Positions 51,584 to 60,258 of a stretch of DNA of 64,000 nt are shown in pieces (position 1 is the first letter of the stretch; each line of letters begins with the position of its first letter). The notes under the pieces are model-generated. The model ran no database searches. It was not told the origin of the DNA and saw nothing but the letters and a program-made list of their open reading frames with translations. The translations under genes and the position numbers were made by a program. Source of the stretch: Cytobacillus massiliigabonensis (GTDB lineage Bacteria > Bacillota > Bacilli > Bacillales > Cytobacillaceae); the NCBI RefSeq assembly GCF_900199725.1, contig NZ_LT904904.1:609809-673808 (forward strand). The letters run 5' to 3'.

Positions 51584-52972
51584 TTAATTGATCGTTTTCA
51601 CTTCGATACCTGTGTAATAGTGCTTAAGGATCTCTTCATAGCCGTAGCCTGCTTCTGCCATTCCCCTTGCTCCCCATTGGCTCAAGCCTAAAAGATGTCC
51701 CCAGCCATCTCCTTTAAATGTATACTCAGTTGGTACAGTATTAACAAGGGTCGTGCTTGACTTTGTACGAACGTTTAAGCTGCTGTCTTCAATATATTCT
51801 GTTGAACCGTCGGCTTTTTGAATTTTATAGCCGACAAGATGAGTGGTTTTTTTCTCTGTCCCATCTGCAAGTTTTATTAAAGATGATGCATTATTGTACA
51901 CATTGAATTTAATACTTTTTAGTGTTATACCAAAAAAGGACCGTAGTCGATCTGGTGTGGCAACTAAGCTTGGCTTTAATGCAATATTGGTTTTTTGCTT
52001 CGTTGCCTTATCATAAACAGTGGCTGTCATTTGAGTGACCGCATTGCTTGACCCGCGTTCAGTTACTTTTAATCCTGTTAGAACCTGGGTGCCAGAAAGC
52101 TTAAGTTTTTGGCTGATAACAGATGTTTTCCCAATTGTTTCCCAGCCATAATGAGTATTCCCTGGCATCTTATCATAGGAATCATCAACTGCCCTTATAT
52201 AAGGAACTGCACTTCCCCAAACATTTTCACTGTCTTCCGTATGTCCTCCAGAAGTGGAGTGAAAGAAAGCATTAATGGGTACATTATTATAAGTAGCATA
52301 TATTCCTTTTGTTTCATTTACAGCCTGATTTCCGCGGTCAGATTCTTTTGATTTTCCGCCGTATACTTGGCTTGAAACAGTCATTTCCAGGTAACCATTG
52401 CCTGCGCTATTTTTAATTTGAGTGTAGGCATAGCTCCGGGCTGATACTGCCTGTGCCTTTAGTGCCTCCATATGCCAGCTAGTAGGCATTTCGCTTGGCA
52501 CGACACCTTTTAAGTAATTCTCTATATCTAATCGATTGATAAGAAGAGGAACCTTCTGTCCTGGTTTGATTTCAAATGAACCGCGATAGGCTGTATCAGC
52601 TACTCCGTTCGCCGTTTGTATTTTGCTTACTTTCACTTCATTTGATTCATCACTTTTCACTTCATTAATAAGAAACCCTTTTGCAGAAGCTATTTTTTCT
52701 GACCCTGAAATCATTTGGACTTTTCCGCTTACCATTTCAAAGGATGCAGAAGCAGAGAATGGAACGAGTGATTGTGTATCCACGTTCACAATTTCGTAAT
52801 TACCTCTAGGTGTAACTGAAAATTTTGTAGAATCAGGTAACAATTTCACTTTTACTTCCGTCAAATAGTTGATTGCAGGTGTTGGTACACTATCTCCAGA
52901 TGCATGAAATATATTTGGAGAAAAGAATAAAAGAAAGGCAAAAACTACTAAATAGAAAGGTGACTTTTTCAT
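51584..52972 (-). CDS. Exported SpoIID/LytB-domain protein
   Basis: A 462-residue exported protein. The signal peptide (about 1-25) ends IFHASG. The SpoIID/LytB domain (about 155-460) shows YLKGVVPSEMPTSWHMEALK, AQAVSARSYAYTQI, STSGGHTEDSENVWGSAVPY and GWGHLLGLSQWGARGMAEAG. SpoIID is a lytic transglycosylase acting on stem-stripped glycan; LytB is the amidase enhancer of vegetative cells. The ATG at 52972 is preferred over 52984 by ribosome-binding-site spacing. It follows a small secreted coiled-coil gene by a few bases, similar to the lytA-lytB order of B. subtilis. Its likely partner is the SLH amidase at 44947. Confidence 0.85.
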   Translation of the reverse strand: MKKSPFYLVVFAFLLFFSPNIFHASGDSVPTPAINYLTEVKVKLLPDSTKFSVTPRGNYEIVNVDTQSLVPFSASASFEMVSGKVQMISGSEKIASAKGFLINEVKSDESNEVKVSKIQTANGVADTAYRGSFEIKPGQKVPLLINRLDIENYLKGVVPSEMPTSWHMEALKAQAVSARSYAYTQIKNSAGNGYLEMTVSSQVYGGKSKESDRGNQAVNETKGIYATYNNVPINAFFHSTSGGHTEDSENVWGSAVPYIRAVDDSYDKMPGNTHYGWETIGKTSVISQKLKLSGTQVLTGLKVTERGSSNAVTQMTATVYDKATKQKTNIALKPSLVATPDRLRSFFGITLKSIKFNVYNNASSLIKLADGTEKKTTHLVGYKIQKADGSTEYIEDSSLNVRTKSSTTLVNTVPTEYTFKGDGWGHLLGLSQWGARGMAEAGYGYEEILKHYYTGIEVKTIN

Positions 52973-52986
52973 AAAAGAATCCATCC

Positions 52987-53211
52987 TTATTTGTTGTTCA
53001 CTTGATCTTTAAGCTGTTTTACTTGACTTTCAAGCTCAGTGACTTTTTGTTCTAAGTTCGAAACTTTTTGACTTAAAGGGTTAATTTTTGACATGACCCA
53101 TTCAACACTTGCAATGACTGGTTCAGAGTCTGCAAATGTCTTAGCTCCGAAGCCTAAAGTAATACATAAAGCCAACCCAGCAGTAAGTAAAAATGTACTT
53201 TTTCTTTTCAA
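52987..53211 (-). CDS. Small secreted coiled-coil protein upstream of the LytB-like gene
   Basis: A 74-residue protein. The signal peptide (1-27) ends TFADSE; the mature part ends in a heptad-patterned coiled coil (LSQKVSNLEQKVTELESQVK). No family is recognised beyond that. The stop lies 14 bp before the start of the SpoIID/LytB gene, so both are co-transcribed. It takes the place of lytA in the B. subtilis lytABC operon but lacks a lipobox and is not evidently homologous. It may oligomerise or support the LytB-like protein. Confidence 0.7.
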   Translation of the reverse strand: MKRKSTFLLTAGLALCITLGFGAKTFADSEPVIASVEWVMSKINPLSQKVSNLEQKVTELESQVKQLKDQVNNK

Positions 53212-53533
53212 TGAAAAATCCCCCTAAGCATGAATTATATGGTATAAATAGATTATAACAAAAAAGGCTAGATTTTGAGTTTTTAATATTATATTTTGGA
53301 GAGTTTAGTAGATTTTTATCATATTATGTTTCCTACTCCCAATAATTCAATTCATGTGTTATAATTCAATCTGGCGAATCTAGTTGCAAACTATTCTATA
53401 ATTATACCAGAACAAGTCAGCTATATTTTATCGGTAAAATTTGTTACAAAAAACAGTTTGTTGATTAATATCAATGATCTGCTTGTTTTTTACTTAAGAA
53501 GAATTGGGCATGATATTCCTAAGGAGGGTCTGC
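53212..53533. other. Divergent promoter region between the LytB-like operon and tagO
   Basis: It is AT-rich with no gene. It must hold the promoters for both directions. The ribosome binding site AAGGAGGG at 53521-53528 decides the tagO start. I see no clear operator. Confidence 0.5.
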
Positions 53534-54598
53534 ATGTTTTATTTGACCTTATTTGTTTGCTTTATGGCAACAATATTGTTAACACCGCTTGTTAAAAAGT
53601 TAGCGTTTAAAATTGGAGCAACAGATAAACCCAATCAGCGTAAAGTACATCAAAAGATTATGCCGCGTTTAGGCGGTTTAGCGATATATTTAAGTTTCAT
53701 CATCGGCATGTTTATTTTGCAGCCAGAAGACCCTAATGGACCTGCCATTGGAATATCCATTGTTGTAGGTAGTGTTGTTATTATCATCACAGGTATACTG
53801 GATGATATGTTTGAAATTTCAGCAAAGGTCAAAATGCTTGGACAGCTGGTAGCCGCGATTATTGTCGTTGTATGGGGCGGCGTGTCTGTTGAATTCATTA
53901 ACCTCCCATTTGGCGGAGAATTGCAATTCGGATACTTTAGCATCCCAGTGACCATTTTGTGGATTGTCGGCATAACAAATGCCATCAATTTAATTGATGG
54001 ACTAGACGGCTTGGCTGCCGGAGTCTCTTCTATTGCCTTAATAACTATTTCTGGAATGGCCATTATTATGGGGGACACTTACGTTGTTATTGTTGGTTCC
54101 ATTTTATTGGTCAGCACATTAGGATTTTTATTTTATAATTTCCACCCTGCGAAAATTTTCATGGGTGATACAGGTGCCTTGTTTTTAGGATATATGATTT
54201 CTGTTTTGGCCTTGCTAGGTTTTAAAAACGTTACGTTAATTTCATTAATCGTTCCTATTATTATCCTCGGCGTTCCAATTTCCGATACACTTTTCGCGAT
54301 TATTCGCCGTGTTGTAAATAAGAAGCCGCTGTCAGCACCTGACAAATCGCATTTGCATCATTGCTTGCTGGGCTTAGGATATTCACACCGTCAGACTGTA
54401 CTCATCATTTATGCAATTGCTGCATTCTTTGGGCTTACAGCTGTCATCTTCTCGCAAGCAACAGTATGGTGGGCACTAATCGTCATTGCAGTACTTCTTT
54501 TACTGATCGAGGTATTTGCGGAAAAAGTAGGGTTAATGGGGAAAGACCATCGCCCGCTGCACAAATTTATGCAAGGTCAACGTCCTGATAATGAATAA
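53534..54598 (+). CDS. tagO: TagO, undecaprenyl-phosphate GlcNAc-1-phosphate transferase
   Basis: A 354-residue polytopic membrane enzyme of the MraY/WecA/TagO family. Motifs are KPNQRKVHQKIMPRLGGLAI (about 33-52), INLIDGLDGLAAG, FMGDTGALFLGYM and the cytoplasmic His loop SHLHHCLLGLGYSHRQ. It transfers GlcNAc-1-phosphate from UDP-GlcNAc to undecaprenyl phosphate, the first step of teichoic-acid and secondary wall-polymer synthesis. The ATG at 53534 has AAGGAGGG 5 bp upstream; the upstream in-frame ATG at 53504 is less likely. Its location next to LCP and DegSU genes matches B. subtilis. Confidence 0.92.
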   Translation: MFYLTLFVCFMATILLTPLVKKLAFKIGATDKPNQRKVHQKIMPRLGGLAIYLSFIIGMFILQPEDPNGPAIGISIVVGSVVIIITGILDDMFEISAKVKMLGQLVAAIIVVVWGGVSVEFINLPFGGELQFGYFSIPVTILWIVGITNAINLIDGLDGLAAGVSSIALITISGMAIIMGDTYVVIVGSILLVSTLGFLFYNFHPAKIFMGDTGALFLGYMISVLALLGFKNVTLISLIVPIIILGVPISDTLFAIIRRVVNKKPLSAPDKSHLHHCLLGLGYSHRQTVLIIYAIAAFFGLTAVIFSQATVWWALIVIAVLLLLIEVFAEKVGLMGKDHRPLHKFMQGQRPDNE

Positions 54599-54600
54599 GC

Positions 54601-54633
54601 AAAAGACCAAATCGTATACGATTTGGTCTTTTT
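54601..54633 (+). terminator. Rho-independent terminator, long perfect palindrome
   Basis: AAAAGACCAAATCG pairs perfectly with CGATTTGGTCTTTT around TATA, followed by T. Confidence 0.92.
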
Positions 54634-54821
54634 GCTTGGAGGACACCCGCTCATTTATTATTTGTGACAGAATGGGTTAATACCTTATGTTTACGGACAA
54701 ACGTTCAGCTAATTTGAAAAATTGCAGTGATTTCATTGTTTATTTCGTAAATAGCGGTACTTGGTGTCCGCTTTTCTATAAATTTGGTGAAAATTACAGT
54801 TCCAGTATCCGCTTAAATAAA

Positions 54822-54848
54822 AAAGCCCAATCAATTTGATTGGACTTT
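54822..54848 (-). terminator. Rho-independent terminator of the LCP gene
   Basis: CCAATCAA and TTGATTGG pair with a run of A on the left that reads as T on the minus strand, immediately after the LCP stop. Confidence 0.75.
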
Positions 54849-54852
54849 CAAT

Positions 54853-55890
54853 TTATTCATCCGAATTTTCATCCGTTTCTGTTTGATTACTATCCGTACT
54901 GTTTGTTGTATCACTAGAAACCTCAAGATGAGTTTTCAGTGTTTGCTGTATTTCGTCTAAAGATTCTTCACTTAACTGGTAATAATAAACCCCATTAATA
55001 TAAGAATCCTCCCCAGTTAAATTAATGGTTTCAATATCTAAACCAGAACCTGCTGCAGCATAGTCAAAGAATGATTTCATCTCACTAAAGGATAAATCAG
55101 TTGACATATTATCACCAACAGCTTTAATCACATCTCCGTATTTTGTGAAGCCTTTTACTGAAATAGCTTTATTTACAATCGCCTTTAAAATTTCCTGCTG
55201 ACGTTTTCCGCGCTCAAAGTCGGTGTCTTTTTTCCTTGTACGTGCAAGTGCTAAAGCTTCTTCTCCATCCAGTACTTGAAGCCCTGGCTCTAAATTAATT
55301 GCATGGCTGCGGTCTTTTGAATCTTTTTCACTTAATGAGTATGGAACCTCAACTTCAATTCCGTCTAGAGCGTTTACGACATCAATAAATGCATTAAAAT
55401 TCATTTTTACATAATAATCAATCGGGATATCTAACATTTCTTCCACCGTTTCGATAGATGCTTCGACTCCTCCAAATGCATGGGCATGAGTGATTTTATC
55501 TTCATAGCCAACTTCAGGAATATAGACATATGAGTCGCGCGGGATACTTAATAGCTTCACTGACTTTTTCTTCTCATTGAGGGTAGCAACCATAAGTGCA
55601 TCTGATCTGGATCCGCTTTTATAGTTTCTTGTATCGCTATCATCCACGCCAATAATTAAAATTGAAACATTATCTACATGTGGATTAACAGGCTGTTCCC
55701 GTTTTTTTGATTCTCTTTCAATAGGAGTGTAAGAACTATCCATGGCTGATTGTGCTTTAAAATAGAGAACAGCACCATATGAGGTTGCTCCTAATACAAG
55801 AACTAATATCGGTACAACCAAAAATAGGAATATTCTTCTTCTATTCTTACGCTTTTTTCGTACTTTATAAGTCTGTCTAGTATTAGACAT
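54853..55890 (-). CDS. tagU: LytR-CpsA-Psr (LCP) family glycopolymer transferase
   Basis: A 345-residue protein with a Lys/Arg-rich cytoplasmic head (1-20), one membrane segment (about 20-43) and an LCP domain outside (about 75-235). Catalytic-type residues are seen in IIGVDDSDTRNYKSGSRSDA, LLSIPRDSYVYI and ALALARTRKKDTDFERGKRQ. The C-terminus is a Ser/Thr/Asp tail. LCP enzymes move undecaprenyl-linked wall polymers onto peptidoglycan. Its position between tagO and yvyE matches B. subtilis tagU (lytR) loosely; the exact paralogue is not certain. It likely attaches the TagO-initiated polymer. Confidence 0.88.
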   Translation of the reverse strand: MSNTRQTYKVRKKRKNRRRIFLFLVVPILVLVLGATSYGAVLYFKAQSAMDSSYTPIERESKKREQPVNPHVDNVSILIIGVDDSDTRNYKSGSRSDALMVATLNEKKKSVKLLSIPRDSYVYIPEVGYEDKITHAHAFGGVEASIETVEEMLDIPIDYYVKMNFNAFIDVVNALDGIEVEVPYSLSEKDSKDRSHAINLEPGLQVLDGEEALALARTRKKDTDFERGKRQQEILKAIVNKAISVKGFTKYGDVIKAVGDNMSTDLSFSEMKSFFDYAAAGSGLDIETINLTGEDSYINGVYYYQLSEESLDEIQQTLKTHLEVSSDTTNSTDSNQTETDENSDE

Positions 55891-56002
55891 GTGTTTTCTC
55901 CTTTATCAAAACATATTGTATACTGCGTTTTTTGACTAAATTTGTTGAAATTTTAGATAAGCCATTACTATTTTACAACTATTGGTCAAATTCGTAAATT
56001 GT

Positions 56003-56641
56003 TTATTTTTCCACGACTTCCTCCAAATAAACAACATCGCCTTCAGTGATTTCTCCCTGTCCATTTGTTAGCTCGATCATCCATTCTGTGAAGGCAGCTG
56101 TTTGTTCTTCCTCCACAAATGTTTCGATTTCCACTGTATCTAAATAATGAATTTCCTTCAGTGCATAAACGGAGGAGCGAAGTTCATTTTCGAGCTTTCC
56201 AAGCCAAGTATAGTCCACTTTCGTATGCATGACTCGCATCAGCTTTCTTTGAACAACGCCTGTTGCATCGATTCCTTCAGAGGTGCTTTTTCCATAAGCG
56301 CGGATAAGACCGCCGGCTCCAAGCTTGATTCCGCCGAAGTATCGAGTAATGACAACCACCGTATCTTTTAATTGCTTTTTCTTGAGTACTTCAAGAATGG
56401 GAACGCCTGCAGTTCCGCTCGGTTCGCCATCATCGTTTGCTTTCTGGATCTGATCATTTTCTCCAATCATATAGGCAGAGCAATTATGTGTCGCATCCCA
56501 ATTCTGTTTTTTTATTTTTTGGATAAATTCTTGTGCTTCTTCCTCTGATTCCGCTCTTTCGACATAAGCGATAAATCGCGATTTTTGTATGATAATTTCA
56601 TGTTCTCCGTAACCTTTTACAGTATAGTAACGGGGCAGCAT
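56003..56641 (-). CDS. yvyE: YvyE/YigZ (IMPACT) family protein
   Basis: A 212-residue cytoplasmic protein. The N-terminal UPF0029/IMPACT domain shows QKSRFIAYVERAESEEEAQE, NCSAYMIGENDQIQKANDDG followed by EPSGTAGVPIL, and RYFGGIKLGAGGLIRAYG. A C-terminal DUF1949 ferredoxin-like domain follows. The ATG at 56641 has AAAGGAGCGG upstream. The family is linked to translation control and stress, and the gene stands next to degS in B. subtilis as here. Confidence in the family is high; the biochemical role is not established. Confidence 0.88.
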   Translation of the reverse strand: MLPRYYTVKGYGEHEIIIQKSRFIAYVERAESEEEAQEFIQKIKKQNWDATHNCSAYMIGENDQIQKANDDGEPSGTAGVPILEVLKKKQLKDTVVVITRYFGGIKLGAGGLIRAYGKSTSEGIDATGVVQRKLMRVMHTKVDYTWLGKLENELRSSVYALKEIHYLDTVEIETFVEEEQTAAFTEWMIELTNGQGEITEGDVVYLEEVVEK

Positions 56642-57298
56642 ATAACCGCTCCTTTCCAATCTAATTCGGCAATTTATACTTGCGATAAAAAATATTAATA
56701 TTGTGTTGGAGAATTGTCTGGCGAAAGCGCCTATCGCCTATCAAACTTCAGGTCTCCTCCGCAACGATTGCGTCAACATCGGTTCGTTTACGCTCACCGT
56801 GTTTCCTTTATCGAAAGAATAAGACCCTCCAGTTTATACGGCGAAGATCGAGGCGTTTTCGCCTTTCTTCATTATAATTCGACAAGTTGTAAAACTTCAA
56901 TTATAAGCTGAATGTAATGAAACTTTAATATTGTAAAAAAGTCTCCGTGTTATAATAACAATATTCAAATGGTGAAAATTCGTCTTTTTAGTTTTCGCAG
57001 AATATTGATGGCTAATAACGATAATTCATGGTCATATTATAGGATATAAGTCATGTGTTTGAAACATAATACTAAGTCTTTTTACGGAATTTTGCCCTTT
57101 TTCACCTATTTTTAGGTGTTCAGAGATAGTATAACCGCCAATTTCAAGCTAGAATAAAGGGGATTAGTGGAAGAAAATTTGTTTAGAAGTAGGTCTATGC
57201 TGGGTAGAAGAGAAGCATTTACAGTACATAAGCTTTTTTCACATGCTATACAGTCCATAGGTCGCTAAGCGGAATGCTTTTCGATTGGAGGATATTGA
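56642..57298. other. 650-bp divergent intergenic region upstream of degS
   Basis: It contains a 144-bp GC-richer hairpin element (56720-56863, listed separately), a TATAAT at 56951-56956 and a small ACCTATTTTTAGGT hairpin near 57104-57117. The degS ribosome binding site is TTGGAGGA just before the start. No further gene is supported; a 65-codon frame in the element is a by-product of its composition. Confidence 0.5.
56720..56863. repeat. 144-bp GC-richer element with GGCGAAA.CGCC inverted ends
   Basis: GGCGAAAGCGCC at 56720-56731 and GGCGTTTTCGCC at 56852-56863 are inverted copies (11 of 12). The interior is visibly richer in G+C than the flanks and contains CGTTTACGCTCACCGTG-like stretches. 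There is no open reading frame of note. It looks like a non-autonomous mobile or structured intergenic element. Confidence 0.5.
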
Positions 57299-58459
57299 AT
57301 GAGCAAAAAAAAGAAACTTGATACAAAAACGCTTGATTTAATATTAGAAAAAATGATTGACACGGTTGACATTAGCAAGAATGAAATTTTTCGCATTGGG
57401 GAGCAATGCCGGAAAGATCATGTGACCTTAAGTGATGAGCTAAAAGAAATGAAGGAACTAGTTGCAAAGACCATAAGCGAAGGGGACAGGCTTGAGGTTC
57501 AAACTCGTTTTGCAAGAAAACGTCTTTCTGAAGTCAGCATGCATTTTAAGGATTATACGGAAGCGGAAGTCCGCGATGCCTATGAAAAAGCCCATCAGCT
57601 GCAAATGAATTATTCCATGAACCAGCAAATAGAAAAGCAGCTTCGGGATCGGCGCGATGATATTGAGAGAAGGCTTATTGGCTTGCAAGAAACGATTGAG
57701 CGTGCGGAGCATCTCATTTCCCAGATTACGGTCGTAATGAATTATTTAACTAGTGATCTTCAGCAAGTGGGGGAAATGCTCGAGGATGCCAAGTTGAAAC
57801 AAGACTTTGGGCTGAAAATTATCGCAGCGCAAGAGGAAGAGCGAAAACGTGTATCAAGGGAAATTCATGATGGTCCTGCACAAATGATGGCAAATGTCAT
57901 GATGCGTTCGGATTTAATTGAACGGGTGTATCGGGAAAGAGGCAGCGATGAAGCGTTCAAGGAAATTCGCGACCTGAAAAAAATGGTCAGAAATGCACTA
58001 TATGAAGTACGGAGGATTATTTATGACCTGCGTCCGATGGCTCTTGACGATTTAGGGTTAGTTCCGACCCTCAAAAAATACTTGCAGACAACCGAAGAAT
58101 ATCATAAGAAAACAAAAATTGTCTTTGCCAATCTTAAAGAAGAAAAAAGACTCCCAGCAAATTATGAAGTGGCCCTTTTTCGTCTCATCCAAGAATCTGT
58201 CCAAAATGCGATAAAGCATGCCCAGTCATCTGAAATACAAGTAAAGTTGGAAATTGATAAATCAAAGGTTTCAGTTGTTATTAAAGATGATGGAACCGGC
58301 TTTGATACCTCTCAGAAAAAGACCAATTCATTTGGCCTAATCGGCATGAGAGAAAGGGTAGAGCTATTAGAAGGCGAGCTTTCCATTGATTCAAAAATAG
58401 GAAAAGGGACAGTTGTGCTCATTCAGGTTCCTATTATTTGTGACTCGAATGATAAGTGA
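57299..58459 (+). CDS. degS: DegS, sensor histidine kinase
   Basis: A 386-residue cytoplasmic histidine kinase without membrane segments, as in B. subtilis. The N-terminal sensor region (about 1-165) is coiled coil (EKQLRDRRDDIERRLIGLQE). The HisKA_3 dimerisation domain has the phospho-acceptor His190 in EEERKRVSREIHDGPAQ. The ATPase domain shows LFRLIQESVQNAIKHAQ (N box), KDDGTGFD (G1) and SFGLIGMRERVELLEG (G2). It phosphorylates DegU to control exoenzymes, competence and motility. The degU gene lies 82 bp downstream. Confidence 0.95.
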   Translation: MSKKKKLDTKTLDLILEKMIDTVDISKNEIFRIGEQCRKDHVTLSDELKEMKELVAKTISEGDRLEVQTRFARKRLSEVSMHFKDYTEAEVRDAYEKAHQLQMNYSMNQQIEKQLRDRRDDIERRLIGLQETIERAEHLISQITVVMNYLTSDLQQVGEMLEDAKLKQDFGLKIIAAQEEERKRVSREIHDGPAQMMANVMMRSDLIERVYRERGSDEAFKEIRDLKKMVRNALYEVRRIIYDLRPMALDDLGLVPTLKKYLQTTEEYHKKTKIVFANLKEEKRLPANYEVALFRLIQESVQNAIKHAQSSEIQVKLEIDKSKVSVVIKDDGTGFDTSQKKTNSFGLIGMRERVELLEGELSIDSKIGKGTVVLIQVPIICDSNDK

Positions 58460-58541
58460 TAGATAAATGAGTCCTATGCAAATATTAAACACCAGCAATT
58501 ATTCAGATATAGTTTATGCTAAGAATTTAGGAGGGGAAGAA

Positions 58542-59228
58542 ATGACTACAAAGATTGTCATAATTGATGACCACCAATTATTTAGAGAAGGCGTAAAACG
58601 CATTTTAGATTTTGAAAAATCATTTGAGGTAGTAGCTGAAGGGGATGATGGAAGTGAGGCTGTATCCATTGTTGAACAGTTCCGTCCAGATGTAATTATT
58701 ATGGATATTAATATGCCAACAATCAATGGAGTAGAAGCCACACGCCAGCTGATAGAAAAATTTCCTGAATCAAAGGTTATTATTCTTTCAATCCATGATG
58801 ATGAAAACTATGTTTCGCATGCACTAAAGACAGGCGCAAGCGGCTATCTGCTGAAAGAAATGGATGCAGACGCACTAATTGAAGCTGTCAAAGTAGTAGC
58901 TGATGGCGGTTCATACCTACACCCGAAGGTAACTCATAATCTGGTAAACGAATACCGCAGACTGGCATTGGAGGAAGCTGGACAAGGTCAATCCCACTTG
59001 CCGCGCGTAGAAATTCGCCGTCCTCTTCACCTTCTGACTCGCCGTGAATGCGAAGTGCTCCAGCTGCTAGCAGACGGAAAAAGCAACCGCGGAATTGGTG
59101 AAGCTATCTTTATTAGTGAAAAAACAGTTAAAAACCACGTCAGCAATATCTTACAAAAAATGAACGTAAACGACCGTACACAAGCGGTAGTAGTCGCGAT
59201 TAAAAATGGCTGGGTGGAAGTCAGATAG
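58542..59228 (+). CDS. degU: DegU, response regulator
   Basis: A 228-residue response regulator. The receiver domain (1-120) has Asp10, the phospho-acceptor Asp55 in VIIMDINMP and Lys in [12 protein letters not shown]. The NarL/LuxR-type helix-turn-helix (about 165-228) reads [20 protein letters not shown] and [17 protein letters not shown]. The ATG at 58542 follows AGGAGGGG; the longer in-frame start at 58467 is rejected. It works with DegS. A terminator follows directly, then tandem array 2. Confidence 0.95.
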   Translation: MTTKIVIIDDHQLFREGVKRILDFEKSFEVVAEGDDGSEAVSIVEQFRPDVIIMDINMPTINGVEATRQLIEKFPESKVIILSIHDDENYVSHALKTGASGYLLKEMDADALIEAVKVVADGGSYLHPKVTHNLVNEYRRLALEEAGQGQSHLPRVEIRRPLHLLTRRECEVLQLLADGKSNRGIGEAIFISEKTVKNHVSNILQKMNVNDRTQAVVVAIKNGWVEVR

Positions 59229-59242
59229 TATTTACTTTTGGA

Positions 59243-59278
59243 AAAGAGCTGTTGCTGTGGAGCAATGGCTCTTTTTTT
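59243..59278 (+). terminator. Rho-independent terminator of degSU
   Basis: AAGAGC and GTTGCT pair with AGCAAT and GGCTCTT (one wobble region) around GTGG, followed by seven T. Confidence 0.82.
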
Positions 59279-59331
59279 GCGGGTATCGCGGGTGATTATT
59301 TTCTAATGTTGTTAGGAGGAGAAATGTTTTT

Positions 59332-59735
59332 GCCTTCGGACAAGGTTAGTGAAATCAAGAGTGATCGAGTCCGAAGAAGAGAGAAGTTCGGACAGGATTG
59401 GTGAAATTAAGGGCGAAGGAGTCCGAAGAGTGGTGAAGTTCGGACAGGAATGCTTAAATTAAGGGCGAACGAGTCCGAAGAAGAGCCAAGTTCGGACAGG
59501 AATGCTGAAATTAAGAGCGAACGAGTTCGAAGAAGAGAGAAGTTCGGACAGGAATGCTGAAATCAAGAGCGAACGAGTCCGAAGAAGAGCCAAGTTCGGA
59601 CAGGAATGCTGAAATTAAGTTCGAACGAGTCCGAAGAAGAGCCAAGTTCGGAAAGGAATGCTGAAATTAAGGTCGAACGAGTCCGAAGAAGGGGTGAATT
59701 CGGACAAGTAGGGTGAAATCAAAAGAGATCAATTC
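59332..59735. repeat. Tandem array 2: 52-bp units, 8 copies
   Basis: The marker AAGTTCGG (or its variants) begins at 59332, 59384, 59436, 59488, 59540, 59592, 59644 and 59696: seven intervals of exactly 52 bp. Each unit carries GTTCGGAC and GTCCGAAG with a 10-nt loop between. Units align without gaps to array 1 (for example TTCGGACAGGATTGGTGAAA against TTCGGACAGGATAGCAGAGT) at roughly 75% identity. It lies between degU and a small minus-strand gene; the stretch has no coding potential. Confidence 0.93.
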
Positions 59736-59814
59736 CATACAAGAATCGATCTAAAATATTGTTAAAAAGTAAATTAGCAAATAAAAAACAAAGCACTCTA
59801 TTAAAAAAACATAA

Positions 59815-60087
59815 TCATTTTAAAACTGCAGTTGCAAGCGTCTGTAAAATATTTCTTATTTCCGAGCCTCTTTTCTGTGCACAGTAAATCATAAATAGAA
59901 CTTCTTCTATTTCCTGTGGAGTACAAACTTCAGCGAGCCAATCTGCTAGCTCTTCCCCAGTAATAGAATGCTTAATAGTAGAAACTCTAATTGACTTATA
60001 TGCCTTTACTATATTTTTAAATGTATGAATGTTTTTCACATGATCTGTCCCCAGGTAATGCAAATTAACGTAGGCCCTTTTGTGCAT
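59815..60087 (-). CDS. Small hypothetical protein next to sda
   Basis: A 90-residue protein of no recognised family. The ATG at 60087 is chosen because AGGGTGG lies 8 bp upstream; the in-frame ATG at 60124-60126 has no site. It is predicted helical, with no signal or membrane segment; recognisable stretches are ITGEELADWLAEVCTPQEIE and LFMIYCAQKRGSEIRNIL. It is divergent from sda, with about 170 bp between, so common regulation during sporulation or starvation is possible but unproven. Confidence 0.5.
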   Translation of the reverse strand: MHKRAYVNLHYLGTDHVKNIHTFKNIVKAYKSIRVSTIKHSITGEELADWLAEVCTPQEIEEVLFMIYCAQKRGSEIRNILQTLATAVLK

Positions 60088-60190
60088 ATAGAACGCCACC
60101 CTATTAGATAATTCTTGTACTATCATGCCAAGAATGTAGAGAGCGCATACCCAGTATCAAGAGAAAATGTAAAATTCATGACACTTACTT

Positions 60191-60215
60191 TATACCTATT
60201 TACAAAACAGGTATA
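60191..60215. promoter_or_regulatory. Inverted repeat in the sda promoter region
   Basis: TATACCT at 60191-60197 and AGGTATA at 60209-60215 are perfect inverted copies around an 11-bp centre, about 45-70 bp before the sda start. It could be an operator. The DnaA boxes known before B. subtilis sda (TTATCCACA) are not seen here. Confidence 0.35.
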
Positions 60216-60258
60216 TTTAACCAAAATGGGGATATATACTTACAAGGAGTGAGTGGAT

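Noticed and set aside
53650..54078. 142-codon frame antisense to tagO
   Set aside because: Antisense shadow of a membrane-protein gene without initiation signals.
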